From the NCBI RefSeq assembly GCF_004770475.1, contig NZ_RQHK01000017.1, positions 124,001-188,000 of the forward strand: a stretch of DNA of 64,000 bases, in the 5' to 3' direction. Under the pieces are notes generated by a model that saw only the letters and a list, made by a program, of their open reading frames with translations, did no database searches and was not told the origin of the DNA. How positions within the stretch are numbered: position 1 is the first letter of the stretch; every line of letters begins with the position of its first letter. This DNA comes from Leptospira mtsangambouensis (lineage in GTDB: Bacteria > Spirochaetota > Leptospiria > Leptospirales > Leptospiraceae). Positions 17,815 to 27,674 of the stretch are shown in pieces. Position numbers and translations under genes: made by a program.

Positions 17815-18332
17815 AACCTTTATATTCAGAAGAACGAATCCACCAAAGGGTAGAAGAGCTCGCCAGAGAGATTTCTCGCGATTTCTTAAGTAAAGATTTA
17901 GTTGTGATTGGAATCCTAAACGGTGGATTTATTTTCACTGCTGACCTTTGCCGTAGCATTGCCATTCCGCACGAGGTCGACTTTATGGCAGCATCATCTT
18001 ATGGAGATTCGACTTCATCTGGAGATTTAAAAATCACCAAAGAGCTAAAACATTCAGTTCAAAATAAATCAGTCCTTCTTGTGGAAGATATCGTAGATAC
18101 AGGAAAAACTTTAGAATACTTGTTAGAAGAAGTAGGAAAACAAAACCCAAAAGACTTAAGAGTGGCTGCCCTCTTTTGGAAAAAATCAAAAGCTAATCCA
18201 CACATTCCCGTTGATTATCCAGGATTTATCATCGAGGACGATTTTCTTGTGGGTTATGGTTTGGACTATAAAGGTAGATTTCGTAATCTACCTTATGTTG
18301 CAAAGTTGGAAGGTACGGATTCTACGCTTTAG
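17811..18332 (+). CDS. hpt: Hypoxanthine phosphoribosyltransferase
   Basis: This 173-residue purine salvage enzyme converts hypoxanthine (and probably guanine) plus PRPP to IMP/GMP in the cytoplasm. The PRPP-binding loop is VLLVEDIVDTGKTLEYLL (about 83-100). Other family segments are VVIGILNGGFIFTADL, VDFMAASSYGDST and the base-stacking region DFLVGYGLDYKGRFRNLPYV. The start ATG 17811 is chosen because it overlaps the SixA stop in the ATGA arrangement and matches the family N-terminus. The frame is open upstream, but that would overlap SixA deeply. Confidence 0.92.
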   Translation: MKPLYSEERIHQRVEELAREISRDFLSKDLVVIGILNGGFIFTADLCRSIAIPHEVDFMAASSYGDSTSSGDLKITKELKHSVQNKSVLLVEDIVDTGKTLEYLLEEVGKQNPKDLRVAALFWKKSKANPHIPVDYPGFIIEDDFLVGYGLDYKGRFRNLPYVAKLEGTDSTL

Positions 18333-18419
18333 AGAAATTTATTTCCTTACCTTATCATCTGTTTTTCGGCCACCAAAAGTTAAGAAAATAAATTTTACAA
18401 TGATCTAAGTGATTCATTT

Positions 18420-18550
18420 GGGCGCCTCGCATTGGTTAGATGATACCAATCTAATTGAAACAGCGACCGGGCTCCTCCGGGGTGCGCTTACGCTCCCGTC
18501 TCACCTGCATCAGGTGAGACCAAGCCCTTCGGATCCCTGGCGCGGGGAGG
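18420..18550 (+). repeat. Dispersed G+C-rich intergenic repeat, copy B, with hairpin
   Basis: The element begins GGGCGCCTCG and ends GGCGCGGGGAGG like the other copies. In its middle is a perfect 10-base stem with a 3-base loop, GTCTCACCTG (18498-18507) and CAGGTGAGAC (18511-18520). The flanks CGCTCCC and CAAG.CCTTC..ATCCCT are shared with the divergent copy at 54.1 kb. It occupies the 220-base gap between convergent hpt and the 1131-residue lipoprotein gene. Confidence 0.75.
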
Positions 18551-18552
18551 AG

Positions 18553-21500
18553 TTACCAGATAAGTAATGAATGCTTACGTCCACCAAAAGTAGAAAAAGA
18601 CAAAACCAAAAGTTTTCCATTCTTTGGATCTAAAATAGCAGCAGGTTCAGATGCAGGTAATACGGCGTCCACATTACTTTCATTACCTAGGAAATTGAAT
18701 AAATCAGTATGCGAACAATTTTTACCATCCATATCGCATCGAAACAAAGACGGCTTATAATTGTTAGCTTGATTTTTTGTTACAATTAAGATTTTTCTGT
18801 TATGGTAATCAATGTTTAAAATTGGTGTTCGACCTGAATGAGTTCCTTGACCAGTTTGAGTCGATATATCACTATGTGAACAACTTAATCCATCTAAATT
18901 ACAATTAGTAAAATTTAGTTTACCACTGTTCCCTGAATCTGCCGTAGCTACTAACAACTTGCTATCAACATAGTCTATAGAAATACTTGGGTAATATCCA
19001 GAATCAGTTCCTAGATTGGTGGAAATATTTCTATTTGTACAATTTGTTCCATCAAGATTGCACCTAAATAAATAATATCTTAATCCGTCATATGGTAGCA
19101 CCACCAACAATTTGTTATTTTTATTATCAATAATTAAACTATTATATGAATTGTAAACTGAACCAGTTATAATCCTATATATGCAATTAATACCTGATAA
19201 ATCACATCGAAAAAGCCCAAGGGAGTTTTGAGTTGAATTTCGTGCAATAACCAATAGTTTATTGTTTATAGGATCTATTATTGCTTTTATACTATTGAGT
19301 GAAGCAGAGTTATACCCTTGACCAACTGATATATCCTGAAAATTGCAATCTGATAAATTAAGTTCACAAACAAACAAACCTGGCTGCAATCCTAGATTAT
19401 TTACCACTAAAACTTTCTTATTAATTGGATCTACTACAACTCTTGTTCTCATTGACCAAAAATGTGAGTTTGGGATTACTTTTGACAAAACAGTAAACGT
19501 ACAATCTGTACCATTTAATTCACAACGAATTAATCTTATTTCATCATTAGATATCAATGTCGACACATACAGTTTTTGATTTACATCATCTATAGTCATG
19601 CTTGGGAAATAATCTTCATATATTATTTGACCTGCTGAAACATCAATCCTATTACCTATCAGACTCGTCCCTGGTGGTGCAGCGGTCGTTAACGCCCCCG
19701 CTTCTAACAACGAAACTCCGCTTGTTCCAGCTGCATTACTAGCAACTACTCGAAAGTAATACAATGTCCCACCTGCCAGTCCAGTAATTGTTACATAAGG
19801 ATCTGTCACAGGTCCAAAACTAGTGGAAGCCGTTGTTACACCGGGACTTGTGCTATAGTACACTGTGTACGATGTGGCTCCAGTCACATGCCACCACTGC
19901 ACAACAGCACTGGTTCCACCCGCTTGCGCTTCTACAAAAGCAGGAGCATCCGGAGGACCAACGATATCAAAACTTTGATTTCCACCTGAACTGATGTTTC
20001 CCGCTACGTCACGAGCCAAGTATTTCACTTGGTTGCTACCATTGGCAAGTGCCACCGGAGAAGAATACACTGTACCATTGGTCACAGCACCACTACCGTC
20101 AAACGTGGGTTCTGTGCCATTCAAGGTATAAATGATTTTATCGCATCCAGATCCGCCAGTGTCGGAACAACTGAGTTGGAGTTGGGTTCCCGATGCAAAT
20201 GGTCCCGATCCAGAAGGAGAGGCCATCGTAACTACAGGAGCTGTACTGTCTTTGTTTGTCGTACGAGAGGTGGATCCAAAACTACCAATTAGGTTTGCGA
20301 CACAAATACGGATGGTATTGTCTCCTTCTGTAAAATGAGAATTGGCAATCGTGGAAGTGATGTCAGTTGTGGCAGCCACATTTCCAGATACATTGGCGTT
20401 ACTGCCTGTATTGGTTAATGCCGTACCATTGGCACAACTAGATCCACCCAAACGGATCTGATAGGCTCCAGCTTTGGAACTTTGCCAGCTTAAAGATAGA
20501 TACGAAGATCCATTGATGGCTGCCGTGTGAGAATTCACGGTGATCGTGGCCACTTGTGTGTCCACAGTATAGTTTTGAGAATTCACACTAGAAACATTTC
20601 CCGCTTTGTCTCGAGCCACAAACTTCATATAGGTGACAGCTCCATCGGTCATGGCTATGGCGCTTGCGTATAAAGTTCCACTACTTACCGTTCCAGTCGT
20701 TCCTTGGATGGCAGGAATTGACGGTGCGGAACCAGCTTGGACAGCATAAGCAACCTGCTCACATCCAGAACCACCTGTATCGGAACAAGATAGAGAAACA
20801 GAGGTTGCTTCTCCATAACTTCCCGCACCAGGAGATGCTGTGACAACCGGTGCTGCATCATCTCGTTGCAAACTAACAGAAACAAATCCTGTCAGTCCAT
20901 TCGAAGCGGTTACACAGATGCGGTATATCTTTATGCCTTCACTTGTAAAATGAGTATGGGAACGAAGAAACCCCTGGTCTACATTGGCAGTAGCAGATCC
21001 CGTCGTAGCAATGGTTCCTGAATCACAAGAACTCCCTTCTCGAATAGTGAAAGACCCAGAGCGATCCGATCTCCAAGTCGCAGTAGAACTAGATATTGCG
21101 CCTGCAGAAGAACTGATAGCTGTTGCCGATTGGCTTACAATTGTGAGTGCAGGGATTTTAGTATCAATCGTATAAACAATGTTTATCGGTGCAGAAAGAT
21201 TTCCTGCTAAGTCACGACAGATGGCTTGGAGGGTATGACTTCCTTCTGTAGAAAGAGAAACTGCCTTGGAAGATTTTGCAATGATGGTTCCATGTTTTGG
21301 AGAGAAACTAGGAGTCGATGCATCCAAAGTATAAACAATGGATCCTGGAGCTTTGTTGTCGGAACAAGTAAGAGTTGTGGTTTGAGTCGTGGAAAAAGTT
21401 CCAGTTAACAAGGAACTGGTGATAGTTGGGGGTGTTGTGTCACCAAGGATCGTGACAATCGCAGTATCATTCGGTGTTCCATCTCCATCGGTATCAAAGC

Positions 21501-21948
21501 CAAGTGGATTGCCATTTGCATCCACGATGACGACCACAGGGTTTCCTGTTCCGCCAGGTCCTGTTGTGAGAAAACCAGGAGGGTTTGGACTAATATAATA
21601 ATCAGGGAGTCCGTCACCATTGGAATCAACAGCATCGGGAATCCCATCCCCATTGGTATCGATGAGGATTAAATTGGGAGTGGTTCCACCGGTAAGGTTG
21701 ATTCCATCAGAAACACCATCTCCATCAGAATCGACAAAGGTTCCGTCTGTTTTACCATCACCTGACAGATCAATGGTGGCACCTGGAGTTAGGTTTTGAG
21801 AGGAAGCGGGATTACCCCCAACAAGACCTAGAAGAAAGGTAAATGGATTAAAGCCTGCTTCACCACCACCATTGGGTAAAAACAGAACACAATTGTGAGT
21901 GAATAGAATGAGAAAGGCAAGAAGGAAAGTTTGTTTTTCGATTCGCAT
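18553..21948 (-). CDS. Large mosaic surface lipoprotein (Ca-binding, Ig-like and propeller-like repeats)
   Basis: This 1131-residue predicted lipoprotein has signal MRIEKQTFLLAFLILFTHNC (C20). A thrombospondin type 3-like Ca-binding stretch follows (about 55-160: DSDGDGVSDG, DTNGDGIPDAVDSNGDGLPD). Next are repeated chitobiase C-terminal/Ig-like domains (about 170-660, with VYTLDASTPSF, DLAGNLS, CSDTGGSGC) carrying paired cysteines. A fibronectin type III domain (about 665-755) precedes six or seven propeller-like repeats (about 775-1131) of the form KLLVV...LFRCDLDGTNC. It is probably an exposed adhesin or carbohydrate-binding protein; the ligand is unknown. The propeller-coding part (18553 to about 19640) is visibly more A+T-rich than the Ig part, suggesting mosaic origin. 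The ATG is set back behind a 456-base regulatory gap. Confidence 0.8.
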   Translation of the reverse strand: MRIEKQTFLLAFLILFTHNCVLFLPNGGGEAGFNPFTFLLGLVGGNPASSQNLTPGATIDLSGDGKTDGTFVDSDGDGVSDGINLTGGTTPNLILIDTNGDGIPDAVDSNGDGLPDYYISPNPPGFLTTGPGGTGNPVVVIVDANGNPLGFDTDGDGTPNDTAIVTILGDTTPPTITSSLLTGTFSTTQTTTLTCSDNKAPGSIVYTLDASTPSFSPKHGTIIAKSSKAVSLSTEGSHTLQAICRDLAGNLSAPINIVYTIDTKIPALTIVSQSATAISSSAGAISSSTATWRSDRSGSFTIREGSSCDSGTIATTGSATANVDQGFLRSHTHFTSEGIKIYRICVTASNGLTGFVSVSLQRDDAAPVVTASPGAGSYGEATSVSLSCSDTGGSGCEQVAYAVQAGSAPSIPAIQGTTGTVSSGTLYASAIAMTDGAVTYMKFVARDKAGNVSSVNSQNYTVDTQVATITVNSHTAAINGSSYLSLSWQSSKAGAYQIRLGGSSCANGTALTNTGSNANVSGNVAATTDITSTIANSHFTEGDNTIRICVANLIGSFGSTSRTTNKDSTAPVVTMASPSGSGPFASGTQLQLSCSDTGGSGCDKIIYTLNGTEPTFDGSGAVTNGTVYSSPVALANGSNQVKYLARDVAGNISSGGNQSFDIVGPPDAPAFVEAQAGGTSAVVQWWHVTGATSYTVYYSTSPGVTTASTSFGPVTDPYVTITGLAGGTLYYFRVVASNAAGTSGVSLLEAGALTTAAPPGTSLIGNRIDVSAGQIIYEDYFPSMTIDDVNQKLYVSTLISNDEIRLIRCELNGTDCTFTVLSKVIPNSHFWSMRTRVVVDPINKKVLVVNNLGLQPGLFVCELNLSDCNFQDISVGQGYNSASLNSIKAIIDPINNKLLVIARNSTQNSLGLFRCDLSGINCIYRIITGSVYNSYNSLIIDNKNNKLLVVLPYDGLRYYLFRCNLDGTNCTNRNISTNLGTDSGYYPSISIDYVDSKLLVATADSGNSGKLNFTNCNLDGLSCSHSDISTQTGQGTHSGRTPILNIDYHNRKILIVTKNQANNYKPSLFRCDMDGKNCSHTDLFNFLGNESNVDAVLPASEPAAILDPKNGKLLVLSFSTFGGRKHSLLIW

Positions 21949-22404
21949 GTTTTTTTAACCTAAAAAAATTGATAGATTTGAAAACGATCTTGAAGATATG
22001 AATTACTAGGAAGACAGTTAATTTTCATTAGCTTGTGAAAAAATTTAAAATTACCGCTAAAAATGTTCTAAAAAGTGCATTTCACCGTTTTTAACGGTTT
22101 TGTTAAAAAATAACATTCGTAAGAAGGTGGTTTCCTGAATTTTCCAAGAAAACCGTATTGTGAATTATTTCAGGAATTTTCCTAAACCTAAATTATGTTT
22201 CATATTAGAAAACAATAATTTTATAGATTGAATGGTCCATAAAATTCAAAACCACCCGTTCATACATGTAAAAAACTCTAAACCTTTACCAAAAGCATTT
22301 TTAATTTTTGTTGATAAATTATTTTCAATTTATAACAATAGTAAATTCACTTATTATAAACTATCCATATAACATTTTGCTGAAATTTTAATAAAACCTA
22401 TCTA
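21949..22404. other. A+T-rich divergent intergenic region
   Basis: These 456 bases separate two divergent surface-lipoprotein genes and hold no convincing reading frame. Homopolymeric A/T runs are frequent. TTGTTG (22308-22313), 17 bases and TATAAC (22331-22336) make a candidate promoter for the rightward NHL gene. No structured RNA was recognised. Confidence 0.5.
22308..22336 (+). promoter_or_regulatory. Candidate promoter for NHL lipoprotein gene
   Basis: TTGTTG and TATAAC are spaced 17 bases apart, about 70 bases before the start codon. This is a reasonable sigma-70-like match in a very A+T-rich background, where chance matches are common. Confidence 0.35.
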
Positions 22405-23928
22405 ATGCAAATTCCATACAAACTCAAAAGTTTATTTTTATTATTCCCAATTTTAATATCGAGCTTTTGTAAACCGGAATCTCTCAATAACTTCTGTGAT
22501 CCAAAATCAGATTCCTATCTTTCCTCTTTATTTTTCCAATCGGCCACTACCGCTGAGTCCCACTACTGTGGAAATAATCTAGTAAATGTTCCCCCATTTG
22601 AGTATAAATTTTCAAAATACCGATTGTATCTAAACTTTCCAGTTTCCATCATTCCTAGATATAAATCTAATTCTAGTTATTCGGTGCAAGGAACATTACC
22701 TGTCGGGCTTAGTTTTGATTCATTTTCGGGAGAAATTAAAGGTACCACTGCTGCAATCACAGAAAATACTCCTATTACCATTACAAGAAGTAATCCCGGA
22801 TATGCCGTTTTTACCATCACACTTCAAGTTGTAGATACAAGTGCAACCATGGTCTATGGACAATACGGGTCATTTACTTGTGGTTCTACTTATAATACAG
22901 GGGCTTGTGCAATCAGTGCCGTTGCATCTAGCCAAAATCTAAGCGCCCCTTATTGGGTGACTGTGGATACCTCAGGAGGCGTTTATATTTCCGGAGTGAA
23001 CCGCGTCCAATACTATCCACCTAACATAAATATATCTTCTAGAGTGTACGGACAATTTGGTGATTCTACTTGTGATGTGATCAATAGAGCCTCCGCAGGA
23101 ACCTGTGCTGGTACTGCTGTGAGTGAAAATTCCCTAAATAGTGTTCGCGGAATAGGAATTGACCAAGACAACGGATTGTATGCAGCGGATATGGGAAACA
23201 ATCGCATTTTGCATTTTCCCAAAAACACTTCGATTCCCTCTGCAGTTTATGGACAACCTGGGTATACTAGTTCTTCGGCAGGACTTGCTAGTGCTACTAC
23301 CTTAAGTACCCCAATGGGAGTGATCCATGCTCCCGACGGAGGAGTGTATACTTCTGAATCTGCATACCATCGTGTCCTTTACTTTCCCGCCGGTTCCACT
23401 ACGGCTACTCGTGTTTATGGACAACCAGATTTGACCTCTAGTTCATTTGGATGTTCCAATATAAAAATGAGTAGTCCAAACGGAATGGTTTTAGATTCCG
23501 AAGGTGGATTGTACATCTCCGATAATGGCAATAGCAGAATCCTATATTTTCCCCCAGGATCCACAACCGCCACCCGAGTGTATGGCCAACCAGATTTTAT
23601 CACATGCGGTGGTGGTAGTTCAGGTCCAACAAGTCTTTCTGGTCCGACTGGATTAGCTTTAGACCAAAGTGATAATCTTTTTGTATCAGATTCGGGTAAC
23701 AACCGTGTGGTGATGTATCCGAGGACTACCCAAACAGAAGGGATTGCCGCTGTCGCAGTTTTTGGTCAGTTCAATGATCTAATCTGTTCTGTGGCAAACA
23801 ATGGAGGAAGTTGTAATGCAGGAGTCATTGGACCTAAAAGTCTATATTCCCCTACTGGAATTTTTTTCAACAAATTCGGCCAACTGTACATAGCGGACCG
23901 AATGAATCATAGAGTTTTAGTTTACTAA
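22405..23928 (+). CDS. NHL-repeat surface lipoprotein with putative Ig domain
   Basis: This 507-residue predicted lipoprotein has signal MQIPYKLKSLFLLFPILISSFC (C22). A putative Ig (He_PIG) domain follows at about 75-150, with the typical GTLPVGLSFDSFSGEIKGT. Five or so NHL-type beta-propeller blades follow (about 150-507), each with L.sP.G...D..G.lYisD.gN.Ri..fp and the spacer VYGQP or VYGQF. Cysteine pairs in several blades suggest oxidative folding outside the cytoplasm. It is probably surface-exposed with a ligand-binding propeller. It is divergent from the 1131-residue lipoprotein gene, which shares a propeller-like C-terminus, so the two may be related in role. Confidence 0.8.
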   Translation: MQIPYKLKSLFLLFPILISSFCKPESLNNFCDPKSDSYLSSLFFQSATTAESHYCGNNLVNVPPFEYKFSKYRLYLNFPVSIIPRYKSNSSYSVQGTLPVGLSFDSFSGEIKGTTAAITENTPITITRSNPGYAVFTITLQVVDTSATMVYGQYGSFTCGSTYNTGACAISAVASSQNLSAPYWVTVDTSGGVYISGVNRVQYYPPNINISSRVYGQFGDSTCDVINRASAGTCAGTAVSENSLNSVRGIGIDQDNGLYAADMGNNRILHFPKNTSIPSAVYGQPGYTSSSAGLASATTLSTPMGVIHAPDGGVYTSESAYHRVLYFPAGSTTATRVYGQPDLTSSSFGCSNIKMSSPNGMVLDSEGGLYISDNGNSRILYFPPGSTTATRVYGQPDFITCGGGSSGPTSLSGPTGLALDQSDNLFVSDSGNNRVVMYPRTTQTEGIAAVAVFGQFNDLICSVANNGGSCNAGVIGPKSLYSPTGIFFNKFGQLYIADRMNHRVLVY

Positions 23929-23979
23929 GTACAACAAACGAAGAAAACGTTTGTTTGAAATTTAAATCGAAAAACGTAC

Positions 23980-24891
23980 CTACTTCACCGGCTCTGCAGA
24001 AACTTCTACTTCTGGAAGTGATGCTCTTAAATATCCAGATTGTAAAACGGCAACCTGCCCTTGTTCGCTGGTAAGAAAAGTAACAAAGGCATCAATTTTA
24101 TCACCTTGGTCAGTTTTATAAATGATAAATAACTCACGTGCCAGTTTATATTTTCTGTCATATACGTTTCTAACGGAAGGAGAAATATAAGGATCTTTTT
24201 TGATTTTTGCGTAATCAAGTGCCTTTAATTTGTCTTTATTGTCGACAAGAGCTGACCCCATACCCATATAACCAATGCTATTTGGATTTTCTTGGATGAA
24301 TTTTGACATTTCAGAATTGTCTTTTACGATTTTTGCATCTTTTGAAAAAACATTGGATTTATATTCGTTAAACTCATTTAAACCCAAATCCTTTCGTTTG
24401 AGAATATGATTTTGGAAATAATCCTGAGTTCCCGATTTATCATTCCGAATCACAATCGAAATGGGGGCATCAACTCCACCAACTTCTTTCCAATTTTTAA
24501 TTTTTCCAGAAAAGATATCGGAAGTTTGGGCCAAGTCAAGTTTTGAAACAGAATTTTTTGGATTCACAACAAGAGCAACACCATCGTAAGCCAATCTTAC
24601 TTTTTCTAAGTTTCCCGTTTTACGAAGGTCATCGAATTCAGCTTGGTTTAAATCGCGAGAGGAAACTGCCATATCGATCTCACCTTTTCGTAATCTGTCA
24701 ATTCCTGATTCGGATCCACCACCTTCGACTGTTACACGAACATTAGAGTTTACCTTTTCATATTCAGCTCCTAAATAACGCATCATACTGTTCATAGTTT
24801 CGGAACCTGCAACTTTTAAGGTTTGTTTGTCCTTACAAGCGACAAAGTTGATTGTAATCAAAATGTAAAAAAGCAGAGAAAGGTTTTTCAT
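23980..24891 (-). CDS. PstS-like phosphate-binding lipoprotein
   Basis: This 303-residue extracytoplasmic substrate-binding lipoprotein (lipobox NFVAC, C19) belongs to the PBP-like/PstS family. Phosphate-site motifs include VAGSETMNSMMRYLGAEY, VEGGGSESGIDRL, MAVSSRDLNQAE and IRNDKSGTQDYFQNHIL, the last being the family's S-G-T anion-binding loop. GYMGMGSALV follows. No pstC, pstA or pstB is adjacent, so it either serves a transporter elsewhere or acts as an orphan sensor-type binding protein. It is convergent with the NHL lipoprotein gene and divergent from the OmpA gene. Confidence 0.85.
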   Translation of the reverse strand: MKNLSLLFYILITINFVACKDKQTLKVAGSETMNSMMRYLGAEYEKVNSNVRVTVEGGGSESGIDRLRKGEIDMAVSSRDLNQAEFDDLRKTGNLEKVRLAYDGVALVVNPKNSVSKLDLAQTSDIFSGKIKNWKEVGGVDAPISIVIRNDKSGTQDYFQNHILKRKDLGLNEFNEYKSNVFSKDAKIVKDNSEMSKFIQENPNSIGYMGMGSALVDNKDKLKALDYAKIKKDPYISPSVRNVYDRKYKLARELFIIYKTDQGDKIDAFVTFLTSEQGQVAVLQSGYLRASLPEVEVSAEPVK

Positions 24892-25000
24892 GGTAATTCA
24901 GGTAAAGCCAAAAATCCATCCTTCGTCAATCGCAAAAACCGTTAGTTTTTTCCATTTCCCCTATCAGTTTTTCTAAAAATTCCCCGATCTTTGTTTCGTG

Positions 25001-26362
25001 ATGACCTTCCGCCGATTGGTATTTTATAGTTTTGTAACAATTCTTCCGATGGCCATGGCCTCGGCCGACCCGCAGTCCAAAACCTCTTTCCAGTGGAAAT
25101 GGAAGGAAAACCAAGTATTGGAACTAAACGAATACCACGATGTATTTTTCCGCGTTGGTACAAAAACAGTGGAAAGAGAAGATAAAAACAGAGTGGTCAT
25201 GAAACCTAAAAAATGTTCAACTGACTCTTGTTTGGTGAATGCATGGTTTGATACCTATCTTCGTTACGGAAAAACGTCTGGACCTTTCTGGAAAGACAAA
25301 GAATTTTTATCAGATTTCACTCTCTTTCGTAATGGCCGTTACGAAGTTCCTAATGAATTTATCATGCCAAACCTTCGCAGTTTTCCTAGTTTTCCGGATA
25401 CAGCAGTTTCTGTTTCCGATGTATGGAAATTACCAGCAGAAGAATCGTTTGATTTTAATTCTGAACGCATCCGAGTCAAAGTGGTTCCCGAATATACCTT
25501 CCAAGGAGTCTTTCCTTGGTCAGAAGGAAATTATAAAGGCAATTGTGAGAAGATCACCTATACCTATCCGATTTTTTATAACAAACCCGATGGGGAAAAG
25601 ATGGTACCAAATGTTCCGTATAAAATTTTTGGATTTGCATCAGGAACCGTTTTTTTTAATGCCAGCCGCGGTGTTCCCGAGTTTAAAGAAGTAAAATTAT
25701 CATACACATTCATCTATCCCAATGGAACGGTTCAAGAAGCAAATTTTCATATCAAAGGAGTGTATTTTCTTCGTAACCAAATCAATGCAAAAGATAAAGA
25801 ATCCATTCGAGAAGATATACTTGAAGATTTAATTGTAGGATATACCGGTGATTTGAATGGAACAAAAATCGGTGATCCATCAAAAGATAAAACCAACGGA
25901 AAATTACCAAATGAAGAAAACTTAGGAAGGATTACTGATACGGGAGAAATCCCTTCTCCTGAGAAAAAAACCGATCCAAAAAACCTTCCCGTTTCCGTTC
26001 GAACTTCCGAGGATGGAATTGTTTTCTCTTTGGATTCTATTTTGTTTGATTTTAACGATAGCAAACTAAAACCCGAAGCAGAAACCGCAGTAACAAAAAT
26101 TGCGGAGATCCTAAAAAAATATCCTGACAGAGAAATTCGAGTTTCCGGTCATACAGACAATATTGGAAAAAAAGAATACAACCAAAAACTATCAGAAGAC
26201 AGAGCAAAGTCCGTACTTCATTCGTTAGTTGATCTTCATAAGATGGACGAAAAACATATTTCCTTCAAAGGGTATGCTGACGAAGTACCAATCGTACCCA
26301 ATGATACAGAAGAGAACCGGCATAAAAACCGCAGAGTAGAAATTACTTTAGTTTTGGACTAA
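25001..26362 (+). CDS. OmpA-family protein with large N-terminal domain
   Basis: This exported protein of about 453 residues has a signal peptide up to the AMASA site (around residue 22). A beta-rich N-terminal domain (about 30-270, with cysteines in KKCSTDSCLVNAWF) is unfamiliar. A linker and a C-terminal OmpA peptidoglycan-binding domain (about 330-453) follow. The latter shows FDFNDSKLKPEAETAV, IRVSGHTDNIGKKEYNQKLSEDRAKSV and HKNRRVEITLVL, including the D and R used for peptidoglycan contact. ATG 25001 is preferred over the adjacent GTG. Its stop overlaps the convergent acyltransferase gene by four bases. It probably sits in the outer membrane or periplasm. Confidence 0.8.
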   Translation: MTFRRLVFYSFVTILPMAMASADPQSKTSFQWKWKENQVLELNEYHDVFFRVGTKTVEREDKNRVVMKPKKCSTDSCLVNAWFDTYLRYGKTSGPFWKDKEFLSDFTLFRNGRYEVPNEFIMPNLRSFPSFPDTAVSVSDVWKLPAEESFDFNSERIRVKVVPEYTFQGVFPWSEGNYKGNCEKITYTYPIFYNKPDGEKMVPNVPYKIFGFASGTVFFNASRGVPEFKEVKLSYTFIYPNGTVQEANFHIKGVYFLRNQINAKDKESIREDILEDLIVGYTGDLNGTKIGDPSKDKTNGKLPNEENLGRITDTGEIPSPEKKTDPKNLPVSVRTSEDGIVFSLDSILFDFNDSKLKPEAETAVTKIAEILKKYPDREIRVSGHTDNIGKKEYNQKLSEDRAKSVLHSLVDLHKMDEKHISFKGYADEVPIVPNDTEENRHKNRRVEITLVLD

Positions 26363-27627
26363 CCAATTTCCAAATCGAGTCCCACCGAATACGGAGGAAC
26401 CAAAGGCTCACTTTCTTTTTTGCCTCGTTCCATCAGTAATTCCATTTGTTTGCGAATTTCTGAAAGTAAACTTTGAATGGCATCTTTTTTTTGAGACTGA
26501 TACGTTTGATAGTATGGTGCGAGTGAAAACGCAGGACCAACTACCACATGAGCCTTTCGTGGTCTCATTTCTGTTTTTCCAAAAATATGTTTTTCAAAAC
26601 TACAAATCCATTCCATCAAACGTTCCGCAGATGGCCATTGGATTAAATTTTTTGGTTTGGTAATGATAAACGCATAGGCAGTATCCACCAATTGTTTGGC
26701 ACGACGGATATTCTGATCTGTTAGGTGTTTTGGAGTTGTAGAAAGAGGAACCCCTGCTTCTAATCGATCCAAGGCAGTGAATAACAATCGAATCTTTTGA
26801 ATGGCATTGTCTGATTCTTGAAACTTCACATTTAAAATGGAAGCTGCCAAATTCAAAGCCGTATGTCTTGCCCTTCCCAAACGATAATCAAAATCTTTCC
26901 CATCTGTTTCAGCTCTTGGAATTCCCAGTTCAAATTCAGTTTCTTCTAACATCACTCGGCCCACAGTCAAAAATCGGCGAAGGAGTGTTCTTCCACCTGG
27001 ATAAAGTTTTAATTTGCGTTCGATTCTTGAAAGAGAAGTTTCAATGTCGGCTAGGATCGAATCCCTTGAGCCGGAAATTTTATATTTCACAAAGGTTGGT
27101 TGGATCCATAATTCCGCATTGGGATCTTTTTCTAAAGCAGCTTCTAATCCCCAAAAAGAAACTTGTGCAACTCCAGGTAAAAATGATACCAAATTATCAT
27201 TTTCACCAGAGACCATTCCTTCCGGGTACATAACCAGTTTTCCATCTTTTTCGGATAATATCTGTTTGGTGGTTTTGATTGCACTACGATTGAAAGATCC
27301 TGAAATTACGGAAAAAGCCCCAACACGTTTGATGAGTTCTCCCACCAAACCAAAACCCCAATTAAAAATGCTACGTGAAGCCATAAAATGAAATCGTGTT
27401 CCAATTTTGCTGGCAACATAATATGCGATGATAGGTTCCAAATCACTTGGTTGATTGGAAAGATACATAAGCCTTTTGTTTTTGATTTCTTTTAGGCGAA
27501 GTTCATCTTCTTTATCTATCACAACCCCATCAATGTTGAAGAGAAGTTTAGAAAGAATGGGAAAACCTAAATCCAATCCCAATGCAATTGGGATTTCAAA
27601 ACGCGGAGGAATAAACAAGTCTTTCAT
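26359..27627 (-). CDS. PlsC-like acyltransferase with altered motif I
   Basis: This 422-residue protein resembles membrane-associated 1-acylglycerol-3-phosphate acyltransferases. Motif III-like YPEGMVSGEND (about 132-142) is clear, and GSFNRSAIKTTKQIL fits the region before it. Motif I, normally NHxxxxD, reads NQPSDLEP (about 58-65): the catalytic histidine is glutamine and the aspartate is glutamate, confirmed by codons CAA and GAA. Either the enzyme uses another mechanism or it is a non-catalytic homologue. The rest includes a long helical C-terminal half (about 200-422) unlike short PlsC. It is convergent with the ompA-like gene, overlapping by four bases. Confidence 0.65.
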   Translation of the reverse strand: MKDLFIPPRFEIPIALGLDLGFPILSKLLFNIDGVVIDKEDELRLKEIKNKRLMYLSNQPSDLEPIIAYYVASKIGTRFHFMASRSIFNWGFGLVGELIKRVGAFSVISGSFNRSAIKTTKQILSEKDGKLVMYPEGMVSGENDNLVSFLPGVAQVSFWGLEAALEKDPNAELWIQPTFVKYKISGSRDSILADIETSLSRIERKLKLYPGGRTLLRRFLTVGRVMLEETEFELGIPRAETDGKDFDYRLGRARHTALNLAASILNVKFQESDNAIQKIRLLFTALDRLEAGVPLSTTPKHLTDQNIRRAKQLVDTAYAFIITKPKNLIQWPSAERLMEWICSFEKHIFGKTEMRPRKAHVVVGPAFSLAPYYQTYQSQKKDAIQSLLSEIRKQMELLMERGKKESEPLVPPYSVGLDLEIG

Positions 27628-27674
27628 ACAATTGTCTTGATAAGTAAGCCAAACCCCTTTGCCAATACGAGCAA

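Noticed and set aside
22860..23900. Repeat region that could be mistaken for CRISPR
   Set aside because: The periodic blocks encode NHL propeller blades with conserved protein spacing; unit sizes and sequences vary, and no cas genes are present.
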